Shown here in pieces: positions 52,752-61,411 of a stretch of 64,000 nt of DNA (its first letter is position 1; every line of letters starts with the position of its first letter). The DNA lies in NCBI GenBank assembly GCA_050486205.1, contig JBJHCW010000005.1, forward strand, positions 1 to 64,000, given 5' to 3'. The notes under the pieces were generated by a model, which saw nothing but the letters and a program-made list of their open reading frames with translations, was not told where the DNA came from and did no database searches. A program made the position numbers and the translations under genes. The stretch comes from PWQG01 sp050486205 (GTDB taxonomy: Bacteria > Pseudomonadota > Gammaproteobacteria > Pseudomonadales > Pseudohongiellaceae).

Positions 52752-53954
52752 ATGGAAATACTGACTGCTGATTCATTGACAAGTATCGAGCCGCCCGGCG
52801 CATTGTCAGCCGTGCTGGCGCAGGCGAATATCGTGGGCGTGGGCGAAGGGGCGCACTTCGTTTCGGAGTTCTCCGCGATTCGATTTGATCTGATTCGCCA
52901 CATGCTCGATCATCATGACTTCAATGTGATCGGTATGGAGTGTAGCGCCATCCAGGCTGACAGGCTCAACGAGTGGTTTACTGCACCGCAATCGGATCCA
53001 AGCCTCTCCGGATATGCCTCACCGCTCACCGAGGCGTTGTACGGTTCGGTACTCACGCGAGTGAAAGAGTATCTGGGCGACCGGCGAAAGCGCATTCGGC
53101 TTGTCGGAGTGGATCTTCCGAATACCATGTCGCCGGCAGACGAGCACGCCTTGCTGTCAGCAGAGGCCGAGACACTGGACCCGCACATTGCTGTCATGCT
53201 TACCGAGCTTGGCGCCCTCATCGGGGGAATCGGAGGCGAGTCTGCGGTGACTTCATCAATGGCGTGGGGGGAACTGAGTGAGGCAGACAGAGACCGAGCC
53301 TTTACCATTGCGACCCGCCTGCGCCTTCGGTTTGAGGCAATTGCGCCGCTTCTCCGGGACCGCTTCAGTCCGGATGATCTGGACCGCTTCCACCAATCAC
53401 TGCTTGCACTCCAGTACACACTCGAGGCGATGTTCGCAATGAGTGCGCTGTTCAATGGTAGTGCCATCGAAGCGGAAACTTCCGCTCGTGATCATTTCAT
53501 GTCAGCTTCGGTTGAGCGATACCTGAACAGAAATCCTGATGCGAAGATGATACTGCTTGCCCACAATAACCACATTCAGAAGGAGCCGGTGGTTTTTTCA
53601 GGAGAGCTGTCCGGCATTCCGATGGGAATGCACCTGAGAGCGCTGCCCGGGTACCGATCAGTCGCGCTTACGCATCTCGGTGACACAGTGCCGGAGATGT
53701 GCTTTCCCGATGCCGAGAGTCGGGTGGGTTTTTCGGTCATCGAATCAGTTGCGTCGCCAATTGATGTCGGCAGCGCAGAGTGGCTCTGCAGGGGCGGGCA
53801 GACGTTGCAGGGTTCGGATACGGTTGCTGCCGGGAGTCCCGCGTCAAGCAGTATCCGGTCCCAAAGCGCTGTGGCAGATGTCGACGTCGGGAAGGCATTT
53901 GATCTGATCGTTTTCTCACCATCGGCAAGCAAGGATGCCACGGTCGAGTTCTAG
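52752..53954 (+). CDS. Erythromycin-esterase-type protein
   Basis: 400 residues from ATG 52752. IVGVGEGAHFVSEFSAIRFD, with E32 and H35, and then DFNVIGMECSA follow the Ere/EreA pattern, whose Glu and His form the hydrolytic site. LAHNNHIQKEP in the C-terminal half is also family-typical. Ere enzymes linearise macrolide rings, but most chromosomal members have unknown substrates, so resistance should not be assumed. No signal peptide. Follows the SRPBCC-like gene on the same strand. Confidence 0.85.
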   Translation: MEILTADSLTSIEPPGALSAVLAQANIVGVGEGAHFVSEFSAIRFDLIRHMLDHHDFNVIGMECSAIQADRLNEWFTAPQSDPSLSGYASPLTEALYGSVLTRVKEYLGDRRKRIRLVGVDLPNTMSPADEHALLSAEAETLDPHIAVMLTELGALIGGIGGESAVTSSMAWGELSEADRDRAFTIATRLRLRFEAIAPLLRDRFSPDDLDRFHQSLLALQYTLEAMFAMSALFNGSAIEAETSARDHFMSASVERYLNRNPDAKMILLAHNNHIQKEPVVFSGELSGIPMGMHLRALPGYRSVALTHLGDTVPEMCFPDAESRVGFSVIESVASPIDVGSAEWLCRGGQTLQGSDTVAAGSPASSSIRSQSAVADVDVGKAFDLIVFSPSASKDATVEF

Positions 53955-53971
53955 TCGCGGGGGGCTGTCTC

Positions 53972-54038
53972 TTTCCGTGATGGAAAATTATGACTTGACG
54001 AGCTGGAAAGTGAGAATTAACATTTTCCACTATGGAAA
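53972..54038 (+). promoter_or_regulatory. Paired palindromic operators TTTCC-N5-GGAAA
   Basis: Two palindromes of identical design occur: TTTCC-GTGAT-GGAAA (53972-53986) and TTTCC-ACTAT-GGAAA (54024-54038). Their centres are 52 bases apart, close to five helical turns, and they flank a promoter. A half site (TGGAAAG) lies between. They are likely binding sites for the winged-helix regulator encoded two genes on. Confidence 0.7.
53995..54023 (+). promoter_or_regulatory. Sigma-70 promoter of the membrane-protein/regulator operon
   Basis: TTGACG (53995-54000) and TAACAT (54018-54023) are separated by exactly 17 bases. The second operator starts at the base after the -10, so a bound repressor would block open-complex formation. 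The first gene starts at 54079 after AAGGAG. Confidence 0.75.
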
Positions 54039-54078
54039 GTGTCAGGTATTACAAGCGGACCTTCTCAAGGAGATTTTC

Positions 54079-54537
54079 ATGAATCGACCTGAAAAAGATC
54101 CTGCCCAAGCGCGTGCTGCGCTGGACGACGCCACCGCCCGAGGTCAATCTGCCGCAAACCGGCTTCCCGAAAAGGCTGCCTGGTTTGAAGCCATCTGGCT
54201 AGCCTGCATTGGAGCTTTGGTTCTGAGCAAGCTTCTCCCCATGCCTTTTAATATCGTCGCCATCGTTATAGTGGTGTTCGTGCTCGGCAAGGCGATTGGT
54301 GAGTATCAGAATCGCTACGGTGTCTGGGTGTCCGGGTACCGACCCGGGCGTACTCGAACCATCGCTGTCAGCCTGGCGGTGCTGATCGTGGTGATCATGT
54401 TATCCGTGTGGAGCCTCCGGGAGTCCTACGGATTGATCTGGCCCGGTTTTGTTGGCGCTGCTATCGCCACAGGCATCAGTTTTGTGATGGGCAGGGCCTG
54501 GATGCGGGCCTATCAGCGGGAGATTTCAGTGTCATGA
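54079..54537 (+). CDS. Multi-pass membrane protein, regulator-coupled
   Basis: 152 residues from ATG 54079, preceded by AAGGAG. About four membrane helices occur in two pairs (about residues 35-75 and 93-135), after a charged N-terminus (PEKDPAQARAALDDATARGQ). No family recognised. It overlaps the next gene by four bases (ATGA), so expression is coupled to the winged-helix regulator. A promoter with two matching operators controls the pair. Confidence 0.75.
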   Translation: MNRPEKDPAQARAALDDATARGQSAANRLPEKAAWFEAIWLACIGALVLSKLLPMPFNIVAIVIVVFVLGKAIGEYQNRYGVWVSGYRPGRTRTIAVSLAVLIVVIMLSVWSLRESYGLIWPGFVGAAIATGISFVMGRAWMRAYQREISVS

Positions 54538-54836
54538 AGCGGGCGGTTTTTGATGAGGTCATTCACCCGCCGACCCGACTGCGGATCTGCGCGGTGCTGG
54601 CGTCACTTGATGAAGCCGAGTTTGCTGTGGTTCGTGATGAAGTAGGTGCGTCAGACTCCGTCATTTCCAAACAGGTGGCTCATCTCGAGAAAGTTGGTTA
54701 TATCCGTGTAATGAAGCGCACGGTCGATACGCGGCAGCGCACCTGGCTGGCATTGACATCAGAAGGGCGGCGCGCCTTTGTTGGCCATATGGAAGAGTTG
54801 CGACGACTTGCAGGTATGGCTGAGCTTGCGGAATAG
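54534..54836 (+). CDS. Winged-helix transcriptional regulator
   Basis: 100 residues. A helix-turn-helix (AEFAVVRDEVGASDSVISKQ, then VAHLEKVGYIRVMKR) and a wing (TRQRTWLALTSEGRRAF) match the short MarR/ArsR-like regulators that act as dimers without a separate ligand domain. Starts in the ATGA overlap with the membrane protein gene. Autorepression through the paired TTTCC-N5-GGAAA palindromes upstream is a reasonable inference. Confidence 0.88.
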   Translation: MKRAVFDEVIHPPTRLRICAVLASLDEAEFAVVRDEVGASDSVISKQVAHLEKVGYIRVMKRTVDTRQRTWLALTSEGRRAFVGHMEELRRLAGMAELAE

Positions 54837-55093
54837 CTCTGCTCCTTGTCAGGCAAGCTCCCTTCGGCACAGCCAATTCCGACCCATTCTGGTGCAATCA
54901 CAAGCCTATTCTGCCACCTTGCAGTGCACCGATTCACCCTTCAAAACAATAACATCTGTCATATTAAACATCACCTCACTGATGCCGTTAACAGTGAGCA
55001 TCGGCGCGGCAAGATACATATGGCACCTTATTTGCTACGTCAGTCAGAAGCGCTTCAAGAATGGCAACCCAAGGGCTTACAGGAGTTTGAAGC

Positions 55094-56497
55094 ATGGGCA
55101 TGTTTGGCAGGCGGGATGGTGGGCAGGCAATACAAAACAGCTTGCAGGATCTGGCGAATGAACTGGACCTGACAGGTCCGGTCAGCGGCGAGGACAACGG
55201 CGCGCAGGCACTGCGACTGTTGCAGCAGCGGCTGCATGACAGGATAGAGACCAGCATTGCGGCAGCGGTGAGCATTGCGGCGCATGCGCCGACCCTGTCA
55301 TCCATCGCGTCGGAGACCACCGAGACCGGGATGCGGCTTGCGCAGTCCTCGGAAGCGATCGCGAGCAGCAGTGAGCAGGTGGTCAGCACTATTGAAGCCG
55401 AGCTGGGTCCGGCGACGGTGGACGTGGCTCAGCTGTCGGCGGACGTGGCTCGCGCGGTGCGCGCCTGCGAGTCCGACAGCAAGGACGCGGAAGTCAGCAT
55501 CCAGCAGATCAGCGACACGGAAACGCAACTGACCCGGGTCATAGGCAGCCTGCAGCAACAGCTGGAGGAAGTGGTGCGCGTGATCGGGGCCATCGCCAAT
55601 ATTTCCAAACAGACCAATCTGCTGGCCCTGAATGCGGCGATTGAAGCGGCCAGGGCAGGGGAACACGGTCGTGGTTTTGCGGTGGTCGCCGAAGAGGTGC
55701 GATCACTGGCCAGCAATACCACCGACGCCACCGATCAGGTGGCCTTCATCATTGAATCCTTCAAGCAGGAGGTGGCTGACCTTGGCGTGGCTGGTGAACG
55801 CTTGCAACAGGCAGTGCACACCGGTGCCGGCAGTGTTGGGCATATGCGTCAGGAGTTGCTGGATGTCCGGCGCGCCATGGATGATCTTGACCAGAAGGTG
55901 CACGGCATTGCCAGCAGCACGGAGCAGATGGGCGCGGCCATGGCCACAGTGAGCCGGGATGTGCATACCGTGTCCAGCGTGGCGGCTGACATGCAGGGCA
56001 AGGCCGCTGAGGTCGGGCGCCTGGGCAAGGCTGTGCATCAGCAGAGTGACCGCCTGCTGGGTGGTCTGGGCGGGTTCAGGCTGGCGATTCACCGCAGTGC
56101 CTGTGAGGTGGTGCAGGCGCTGGCGTCACTGCCTGCCATTCGCGGCGCGTCCATGGCAGAGGCGGAGCAGCAGATGCGTAAGGCGCTGTTGCACAATGAC
56201 GGCTTTGAACTGATGTATCTGGTTGGTGCCGATGGGCGGCAGATCAGCGAGAACGTGTTTGCCGCGAACGTACACAACAAAAGCGCGGTTTCCGTGCGTG
56301 GCAGCGACTGGAGTCAGCGTGCCTGGTTCTGTCAGGTCCGGGACAATCTGAAGCCCTGCATCACCGAAGTCTACCGCTCATCGGCCACCGATGATTTCTG
56401 CTTCACCATTTCGGTGCCGATATTCGATGAAGTCGGCAATCTGGTCAGGGTGCTGGGCGCGGATGCCAGTCTGTCGTTGCTGGTCCGTGTCAAATAA
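55094..56497 (+). CDS. Soluble methyl-accepting chemotaxis-type transducer
   Basis: 467 residues with AGGAG eight bases before ATG 55094. No membrane helix and no signal peptide. The MCP signalling hairpin is at about residues 165-210 (IANISKQTNLLALNAAIEAA, GEHGRGFAVVAEEVRSLA), flanked by long coiled coils, so it can work with CheA/CheW. The C-terminal 125 residues (about 340-465: MYLVGADGRQISENV, TEVYRSSATDDFCFTISVPI, LGADASL) look like a Cache/PDC-type sensory domain, here placed after the signalling part and in the cytoplasm. The usual pattern is a periplasmic N-terminal Cache, so the order is reversed. Ligand unknown. Confidence 0.87.
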   Translation: MGMFGRRDGGQAIQNSLQDLANELDLTGPVSGEDNGAQALRLLQQRLHDRIETSIAAAVSIAAHAPTLSSIASETTETGMRLAQSSEAIASSSEQVVSTIEAELGPATVDVAQLSADVARAVRACESDSKDAEVSIQQISDTETQLTRVIGSLQQQLEEVVRVIGAIANISKQTNLLALNAAIEAARAGEHGRGFAVVAEEVRSLASNTTDATDQVAFIIESFKQEVADLGVAGERLQQAVHTGAGSVGHMRQELLDVRRAMDDLDQKVHGIASSTEQMGAAMATVSRDVHTVSSVAADMQGKAAEVGRLGKAVHQQSDRLLGGLGGFRLAIHRSACEVVQALASLPAIRGASMAEAEQQMRKALLHNDGFELMYLVGADGRQISENVFAANVHNKSAVSVRGSDWSQRAWFCQVRDNLKPCITEVYRSSATDDFCFTISVPIFDEVGNLVRVLGADASLSLLVRVK

Positions 56498-56512
56498 GGC
56501 AGGACCACCCCA

Positions 56513-56835
56513 GCCTTTTCCCGGGGCCGGTGTGCACGGGTATACACCGGATTGGCGCACATCAGCTCCGTCACCCGGCGGTCAGCGTCAGCCTGCTGCA
56601 GCTCGCGCAGGCTGACAGTCCCTACCAGGCGCTGTCCGGCATCCACCACATAGACCAGAAACAGAGTCGCCGGCGTGTTGATGGATTGGCGTGCCTCGGC
56701 AATGAGTCGCGCTTTGTCCAGTGCCTGGGCAACAGTGGTCTCGGTTTGCACAGCCAGACAGGCACGACGGGTCACGGATTCAACGGTTCCGTGCTTCAGT
56801 CGTGAGCTGATCTGAAAAATTTCCTTGCGAGTCAT
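56513..56835 (-). pseudogene. CBS-domain protein fragment (MgtE-like N-terminal part)
   Basis: The minus-strand frame from ATG 56835 shows a CBS-type unit: TETTVAQALDKARLIAEARQ, then LFLVYVVDAGQRLVGTVSLR and a closing RVTELM. Homology then ends (HRPREKAG) where it meets the transducer gene, and the rest of the frame is antisense to it. A complete family member would have a second CBS motif or a transporter domain. It is probably a truncated relic. Confidence 0.6.
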
Positions 56836-57335
56836 GTTGCACCTCCTTTACAGGCCGGGGTGCAGCGTCGCGATTCAAGGAGCAGCAACCAGAAATATCA
56901 GCGATGACAGTGTGTATGAACACCTTGTCACGCTCTGAACGTCTGGTAGTGATTGCAGCCTCAACGCAAGCATTGCGCCGAGGGCTGCCGCAGGTCAACA
57001 GGTGGGCAGGGGACTCGGCACAACATCAGACGCTGTGCACATCGTTCTGTCAGTCACTTTTCGACGTAAACTGGGGGGTTCCGCCGAACGGGTTGTTGTG
57101 TTCATGTTTCCTCGGTTATTGAACTGCGAAAGCAAGCCATTGAAAGTATAGGCAAGAAGCATCTCATTCGTCAATCTGATGCTGGAACCAACAGCGGTGT
57201 ATTGTGCGGTGGAGGCCGCGAACACGTGATCATGCACGATGGGCAGCGCCAATTTTGCAGACAGGATCACAGTTTCACTTCGACCGTTCGTTACAGTTAT
57301 AATTTGAGAAACAAAAACGACACAGGAGTGAGATT
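56836..57335 (+). other. 500-base gap
   Basis: Several short frames exist on both strands, none with a good ribosome site or recognisable similarity. The last 60 bases before 57336 are AT-rich and likely carry the promoter of the next gene. No hairpin terminator or RNA gene is seen. Confidence 0.4.
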
Positions 57336-58127
57336 GTGCTGACAAAGAAATCTGGCCTGGCTGGCCTGCTACTGATCATGGCGTCATCCGCAGCGCTGGC
57401 GCAAGGCCGAGCGGCTGCCCCCGATGGTGCCGCCGGCGAAGTACTGGCCACACACATCTGTCCGATCCATGGTTACACGCTCAATATTGTTCGTCCGGCA
57501 GGATATCCGTCCAACTCGGATGCGCGCATCATCCAGGTGGAGAAAATGAATACGCATTTTCATGCTACCTGGAACGAAGTGTCCAATATTGTGGCGAATC
57601 ACCCGCCGCACCAGATCGATTATCACCAGTTGCCACAGAATCCGGGCCCTGACGGGGAGCGTTACTGCATACGGACCGGTCACATGATTCCGATTGATAC
57701 CAATGTCTATCAGGTCAGTCTGGGGCATGACAATAATTACAATGGCAGCACCACGGTGTTCTTTGACTCCAATCTTGAGCTGGCGCCGCTGGTTACGGTG
57801 ATCAATGACTACAATATTCGTCGAGATCAGGGCGATGCCCTGCCGCCGGCATGTCACTATGGCTGCCTCGACGGTGTTGATGTGATTGCTGATGACCCGG
57901 GTGATGGTTTTCAGCCTGGTGGTTACACCACCGCCGATGGCGTGCAGCATGAGTGGGAACTGCACAATCCGGACGATGAGGACGGGGGCGGCAGCAGTGT
58001 GGGCGACACGGTGAGGCCTGCTGCGGATCAGCGCATCGAGCGTCAGCACAGTGAAGGGCTGAGGCCAGCGCCGGGCATTGTGACGCCAACACGATCTCAG
58101 CGCACCGAGCCGGAGCGTCAGCGGTAG
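57336..58127 (+). CDS. Secreted hypothetical protein
   Basis: 263 residues from GTG 57336, with AGGAGTGA eight bases upstream. Signal peptide (LAGLLLIMASSAALAQ). The mature part contains the histidine-rich stretches THICPIHGYTLNIVR and NHPPHQIDYHQL and four cysteines that could pair (HICPIH, ERYCIR, ACHYGC). The C-terminal 70 residues are low in complexity and polar. No family recognised; a metal-binding periplasmic role is possible from the His/Cys content only. Confidence 0.6.
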   Translation: MLTKKSGLAGLLLIMASSAALAQGRAAAPDGAAGEVLATHICPIHGYTLNIVRPAGYPSNSDARIIQVEKMNTHFHATWNEVSNIVANHPPHQIDYHQLPQNPGPDGERYCIRTGHMIPIDTNVYQVSLGHDNNYNGSTTVFFDSNLELAPLVTVINDYNIRRDQGDALPPACHYGCLDGVDVIADDPGDGFQPGGYTTADGVQHEWELHNPDDEDGGGSSVGDTVRPAADQRIERQHSEGLRPAPGIVTPTRSQRTEPERQR

Positions 58128-58128
58128 A

Positions 58129-58347
58129 TCAACCAATAAACTCAGTCATCAACTGCAACCAAACAATGGTTCCATTATCCGGTTCACTGTCGATCGACAG
58201 CCACCGATTGAATCGGTCACAGAGGCGGTGGAGCAGATCCAGGCAGACCCTGGTGGCGTCCGGTTGGGTGTTGGTGACCCTCGAACACATAGGGCTGATG
58301 TTCTGGATGGATGCCCTACCGGTGGCCTGCTTGCCCCACGCTACCAT
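58129..58347 (-). pseudogene. Histidine-kinase C-terminal remnant
   Basis: A 72-codon minus-strand frame ends with LDLLHRLCDRFNRWLSIDSE, then NGTIVWLQL, which recalls the last part (G2 box region) of a sensor kinase HATPase domain. The glycines expected before LDLL are replaced (TRVC), and no other kinase part is present. It is probably a decayed tail. The remaining bases to 58472 hold nothing recognisable. Confidence 0.35.
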
Positions 58348-58472
58348 ACAGCAGTGTGATGAATGCCAGACACATGCAAACTAGCCATAGCATGAAAATC
58401 GACAATTCCATCGTGCTACGACCTCACTTCTTGTCATATAAGATTGTGTGCTCGAGTCTCCTGCCTACAAGG

Positions 58473-59555
58473 TCATATACTGTCGCCTGCAACGCCGACA
58501 TCGTGAAGAAACACCTTGCTGCTCATCGGGCGAATCCAGGCGTCCCCGCCCTGGGACAGACCCAGTTCGTGAAAGCGTTGCTTGGACAACTCGGCATGCA
58601 CCACCTTGTCGCTGTTATCAGCACGCAGTTCAAGGCGCACCGTTGGTCCCACGACCGACACCAGCTCCACCTTGGCATGCAGGGTGTGATCTTCGCGCCG
58701 ACCCAATACTTCGATGTCGTGGGGGCGCACGTAGGCAAGTGCCGGCGTCTCCTGTAGCCCCTTGTATTCAGGCGCGTCCACGTGCACGGCGCCAATCTTT
58801 GCCAGGCCATCTGTGACCCGGGCATGAAAAATATTCACGTTCCCGAGAAACTGATAGACAAACGGATTGGCAGGATGATCATAAACGGTTTCCGGGTCGC
58901 CGTCCTGTTCCACTCTGCCCTGATTCATGACCACTACCCGATCTGAAACCTCCAGCGCTTCCTCCTGATCGTGGGTCACGAACACGCTGGTGACATGGAT
59001 CTCGTCGTGCAGTCGCCGTAACCATCGTCTCAACTCTGCGCGCACTCTGGCGTCCAGTGCACCAAAGGGCTCATCCAGCAGCAGTACCCGTGGCTCCACC
59101 GCCAATGCACGCGCCAGTGCAATGCGTTGACGTTGACCACCGGAGAGTTGTGACGGCAAACGATGGGCCGTCCAGTCAAGTTGCACCATTTCCAGCAACT
59201 CCATCACCTTCTTGCGGATCTGGGCTTTGCCGGGGCGCTGTCTTCGTGGTTTGACAGTCAGCCCGTAGGCCACATTGTCGAATACGTTCATGTGCTTGAA
59301 CAGCGCATAGTGCTGGAACACAAACCCTACACCCCGATCACTGACATGAAGATCAGTGGCATCTTCGCCGTGAAAGCGGATACGACCGCTGTCCGGGTGT
59401 TCCAGGCCGGCAATGATACGCAGCAGAGTGGTTTTTCCTGAGCCCGATGGACCCAGCAAGGCGGTCAGTTCGCCGTGGTTCAGTGTCAGGTTGACGTTGT
59501 CTACCGCTAAAAATTCCTTGAAACGTTTGTTGATCTGTTCGATTTCAATACTCAT
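58473..59555 (-). CDS. cysA: Sulfate/thiosulfate ABC transporter ATPase
   Basis: 360 residues. Walker A GPSGSGKTT (35-43), signature LSGGQRQRIALARAL, Walker B VLLLDEPFGALD, then THDQEEALEVSDRVVVMNQG. A C-terminal TOBE-like regulatory domain follows (FVYQFLGNVNIFHARV, YVRPHDIEVLGR). The FLAVDNVNLTLNHGELTALL start is CysA-like. It energises sulfate import through CysT/CysW. Last gene of the minus-strand operon, 30 bases after cysW. Confidence 0.95.
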   Translation of the reverse strand: MSIEIEQINKRFKEFLAVDNVNLTLNHGELTALLGPSGSGKTTLLRIIAGLEHPDSGRIRFHGEDATDLHVSDRGVGFVFQHYALFKHMNVFDNVAYGLTVKPRRQRPGKAQIRKKVMELLEMVQLDWTAHRLPSQLSGGQRQRIALARALAVEPRVLLLDEPFGALDARVRAELRRWLRRLHDEIHVTSVFVTHDQEEALEVSDRVVVMNQGRVEQDGDPETVYDHPANPFVYQFLGNVNIFHARVTDGLAKIGAVHVDAPEYKGLQETPALAYVRPHDIEVLGRREDHTLHAKVELVSVVGPTVRLELRADNSDKVVHAELSKQRFHELGLSQGGDAWIRPMSSKVFLHDVGVAGDSI

Positions 59556-59585
59556 GGCTCATGGCCTCCAATTCAGTGATACGCG

Positions 59586-60485
59586 TCAGTGTTCACGACC
59601 GTCAGCTTGCCGGCTGCGCTCGTCGTACCACTCAACAAAACTCTTGATGGCAATGGTCACCAGCGCCAGCGCTGTCAACAGGGAGGAGACAGCAAAAGCG
59701 GCAGTGAACATGTATTCGTTGTACAACACTTCGATGTGCAGCGGCATGGTGTTGGTTTCTCCACGAATGCGACCTGACACCACGGCCACGGCGCCAAACT
59801 CACCAAGGGCACGGGCGTTACACAGGATCACGCCGTAGATAAGCCCCCATTTGATGTTGGGAAGGGTGACATACCAGAAGGTCTTCCAGCCTGAAGCACC
59901 CAGAGTCAACGAAGCTTCTTCCTCCTCCTTGCCCTGTTGCTGCATCAGGGGAATCAGCTCCCGGGCGATGAATGGCAACGTGCCGAAGGCAATCACAATC
60001 ACGATGCCCGGCACCGCGAATATGATGCGGATATTGTGTTCGGACAGCCATGGCCCCAACCAACCCTGTGCGCCAAAAAGGATGACAAAGATCAGCCCTA
60101 CAACCACCGGTGAAATGGCAAAAGGCATGTCAATCAAGGAAATGAGAATCGGCTTGCCACGGAACTCGAACTTGGCAATCGCCCATGCTGCGGCAACGCC
60201 GAATACCAGGTTCGCAGGCACCACGATCAACACCACCAGCAACGACAGTCGGATTGCTGCCATGGCATCTGGCTCATTGATTGCCTGCCACCATACTATT
60301 GCGCCTTGCTCGAAAGCGCCGTAGAGCACGACGACCAGCGGCAGGATCAAGAAAAGCGTCAGAAAACCCAGTGCTACAGCAATCAACGTCCGCCGCAACC
60401 AGGCCGGTTCATCAGTGGCCCGACGCCATTTTTCGGTCAGCTCGGGGCTGGCCGCGTGAGTGATGCCTTCGGTTTGTATGTTCAT
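59586..60485 (-). CDS. cysW: Sulfate ABC transporter permease CysW
   Basis: 299 residues with six membrane helices. Characteristic CysW segments are NLVFGVAAAWAIAKFEFRGK, SLIDMPFAISPVVVGLIFV, and the EAA loop EEEASLTLGASGWKTFWYVT, followed by RALGEFGAVAVVSG. It pairs with CysT to form the channel. The cysT stop lies 12 bases before its start. Confidence 0.95.
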   Translation of the reverse strand: MNIQTEGITHAASPELTEKWRRATDEPAWLRRTLIAVALGFLTLFLILPLVVVLYGAFEQGAIVWWQAINEPDAMAAIRLSLLVVLIVVPANLVFGVAAAWAIAKFEFRGKPILISLIDMPFAISPVVVGLIFVILFGAQGWLGPWLSEHNIRIIFAVPGIVIVIAFGTLPFIARELIPLMQQQGKEEEEASLTLGASGWKTFWYVTLPNIKWGLIYGVILCNARALGEFGAVAVVSGRIRGETNTMPLHIEVLYNEYMFTAAFAVSSLLTALALVTIAIKSFVEWYDERSRQADGREH

Positions 60486-60497
60486 GAAAATGGCTCC

Positions 60498-61328
60498 CTA
60501 AATGCCACGACGCGAGGTCCACCACTGCAATCCGTTGATGACAAGCAGCAGCACGAACGCCGCCAGCAACATCACTGTGCCAATGGCAGCGGCGCCGTTG
60601 TAGTCATACTGCTCTGCCTTGGCCACAATAAGCAGTGGGGTGATTTCGGTGCGATAGGGCAGGTTGCCTGAGATGAATACCACGGAGCCGTATTCCCCCA
60701 GCGCCCGCGCAAAGGCCAGGGCATACCCGGTCATCAAAGCCGGCAGCAGCGCGGGCAGAATCACTCGCCGCACGGTGGTAAAGCGATGCGCACCCAGGCA
60801 GGCTGAGGCTTCCTCCCGTTCGGCATCCAGGTCTTCCAGCACTGGCTGCACCGTTCGTACAACAAACGGCAGACCGATATAGGTCAGCGCCACCACTACA
60901 CCAAGCTGTGTGTACGCCACTCGTATGCCAAATACCTCCAGATACTGACCCACCCATCCAGTGGATGCGTAGAGCGTGACCAGAGCAATACCCGCTACTG
61001 CCGTTGGCAGGGCAAATGGCAAGTCCACAAGCGCATCCACCATCCTCTTTCCCGGAAACTGATACCGAACAAGCACCCAGGCGACCAGCGCTCCGAATAC
61101 CAGATTGATACTTGCGCCAATAAGCGACGCACCAAATGACAGTTTGTAGGAAGCAACCACCTGAGGATGACTCACTGCTCGCCAGAATTCATCCCAACTC
61201 ATCATCGATGTATAGAGCAGCAGCCCACCGACGGGAATGAGAAAAATGAATGTGAGGTACAGCAGCGAAAAACCCATGGTCAATCCGAACCCGGGGATGA
61301 CGCTGCGTTTCTTTATCGAAAATGACAT
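60498..61328 (-). CDS. cysT: Sulfate ABC transporter permease CysT
   Basis: 276 residues with six membrane helices. CysT (CysU) marks include PGFGLTMGFSLLYLTFIFL, LVDLPFALPTAVAGIALVTL, the EAA loop EREEASACLGAHRFTTVRRV, and ARALGEYGSVVFISGNLPYR. It forms the inner-membrane pore with CysW. A hairpin separates it from the binding-protein gene upstream. Confidence 0.95.
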   Translation of the reverse strand: MSFSIKKRSVIPGFGLTMGFSLLYLTFIFLIPVGGLLLYTSMMSWDEFWRAVSHPQVVASYKLSFGASLIGASINLVFGALVAWVLVRYQFPGKRMVDALVDLPFALPTAVAGIALVTLYASTGWVGQYLEVFGIRVAYTQLGVVVALTYIGLPFVVRTVQPVLEDLDAEREEASACLGAHRFTTVRRVILPALLPALMTGYALAFARALGEYGSVVFISGNLPYRTEITPLLIVAKAEQYDYNGAAAIGTVMLLAAFVLLLVINGLQWWTSRRGI

Positions 61329-61346
61329 GATTCACCTCAAATGAAT

Positions 61347-61374
61347 GGCCCGGACAATTGCTTTTGTCCGGGCC
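61347..61374 (-). terminator. Intercistronic hairpin between sbp and cysT
   Basis: GGCCCGGACAA and TTGTCCGGGCC form a perfect 11-bp stem with a six-base loop. It lies 37 bases after the binding-protein stop and 18 bases before cysT. There is no T-run, so it probably stabilises the upstream mRNA or reduces read-through, favouring excess binding protein over permease. Confidence 0.7.
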
Positions 61375-61411
61375 AAACCTGCAGTTTCTCGCAGACTATG
61401 TTTCATGAACT

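Noticed and set aside
52752..53954. Calling the esterase-like gene a macrolide-resistance gene
   Set aside because: Chromosomal members of this family mostly have unknown substrates, and nothing around it indicates antibiotic resistance.
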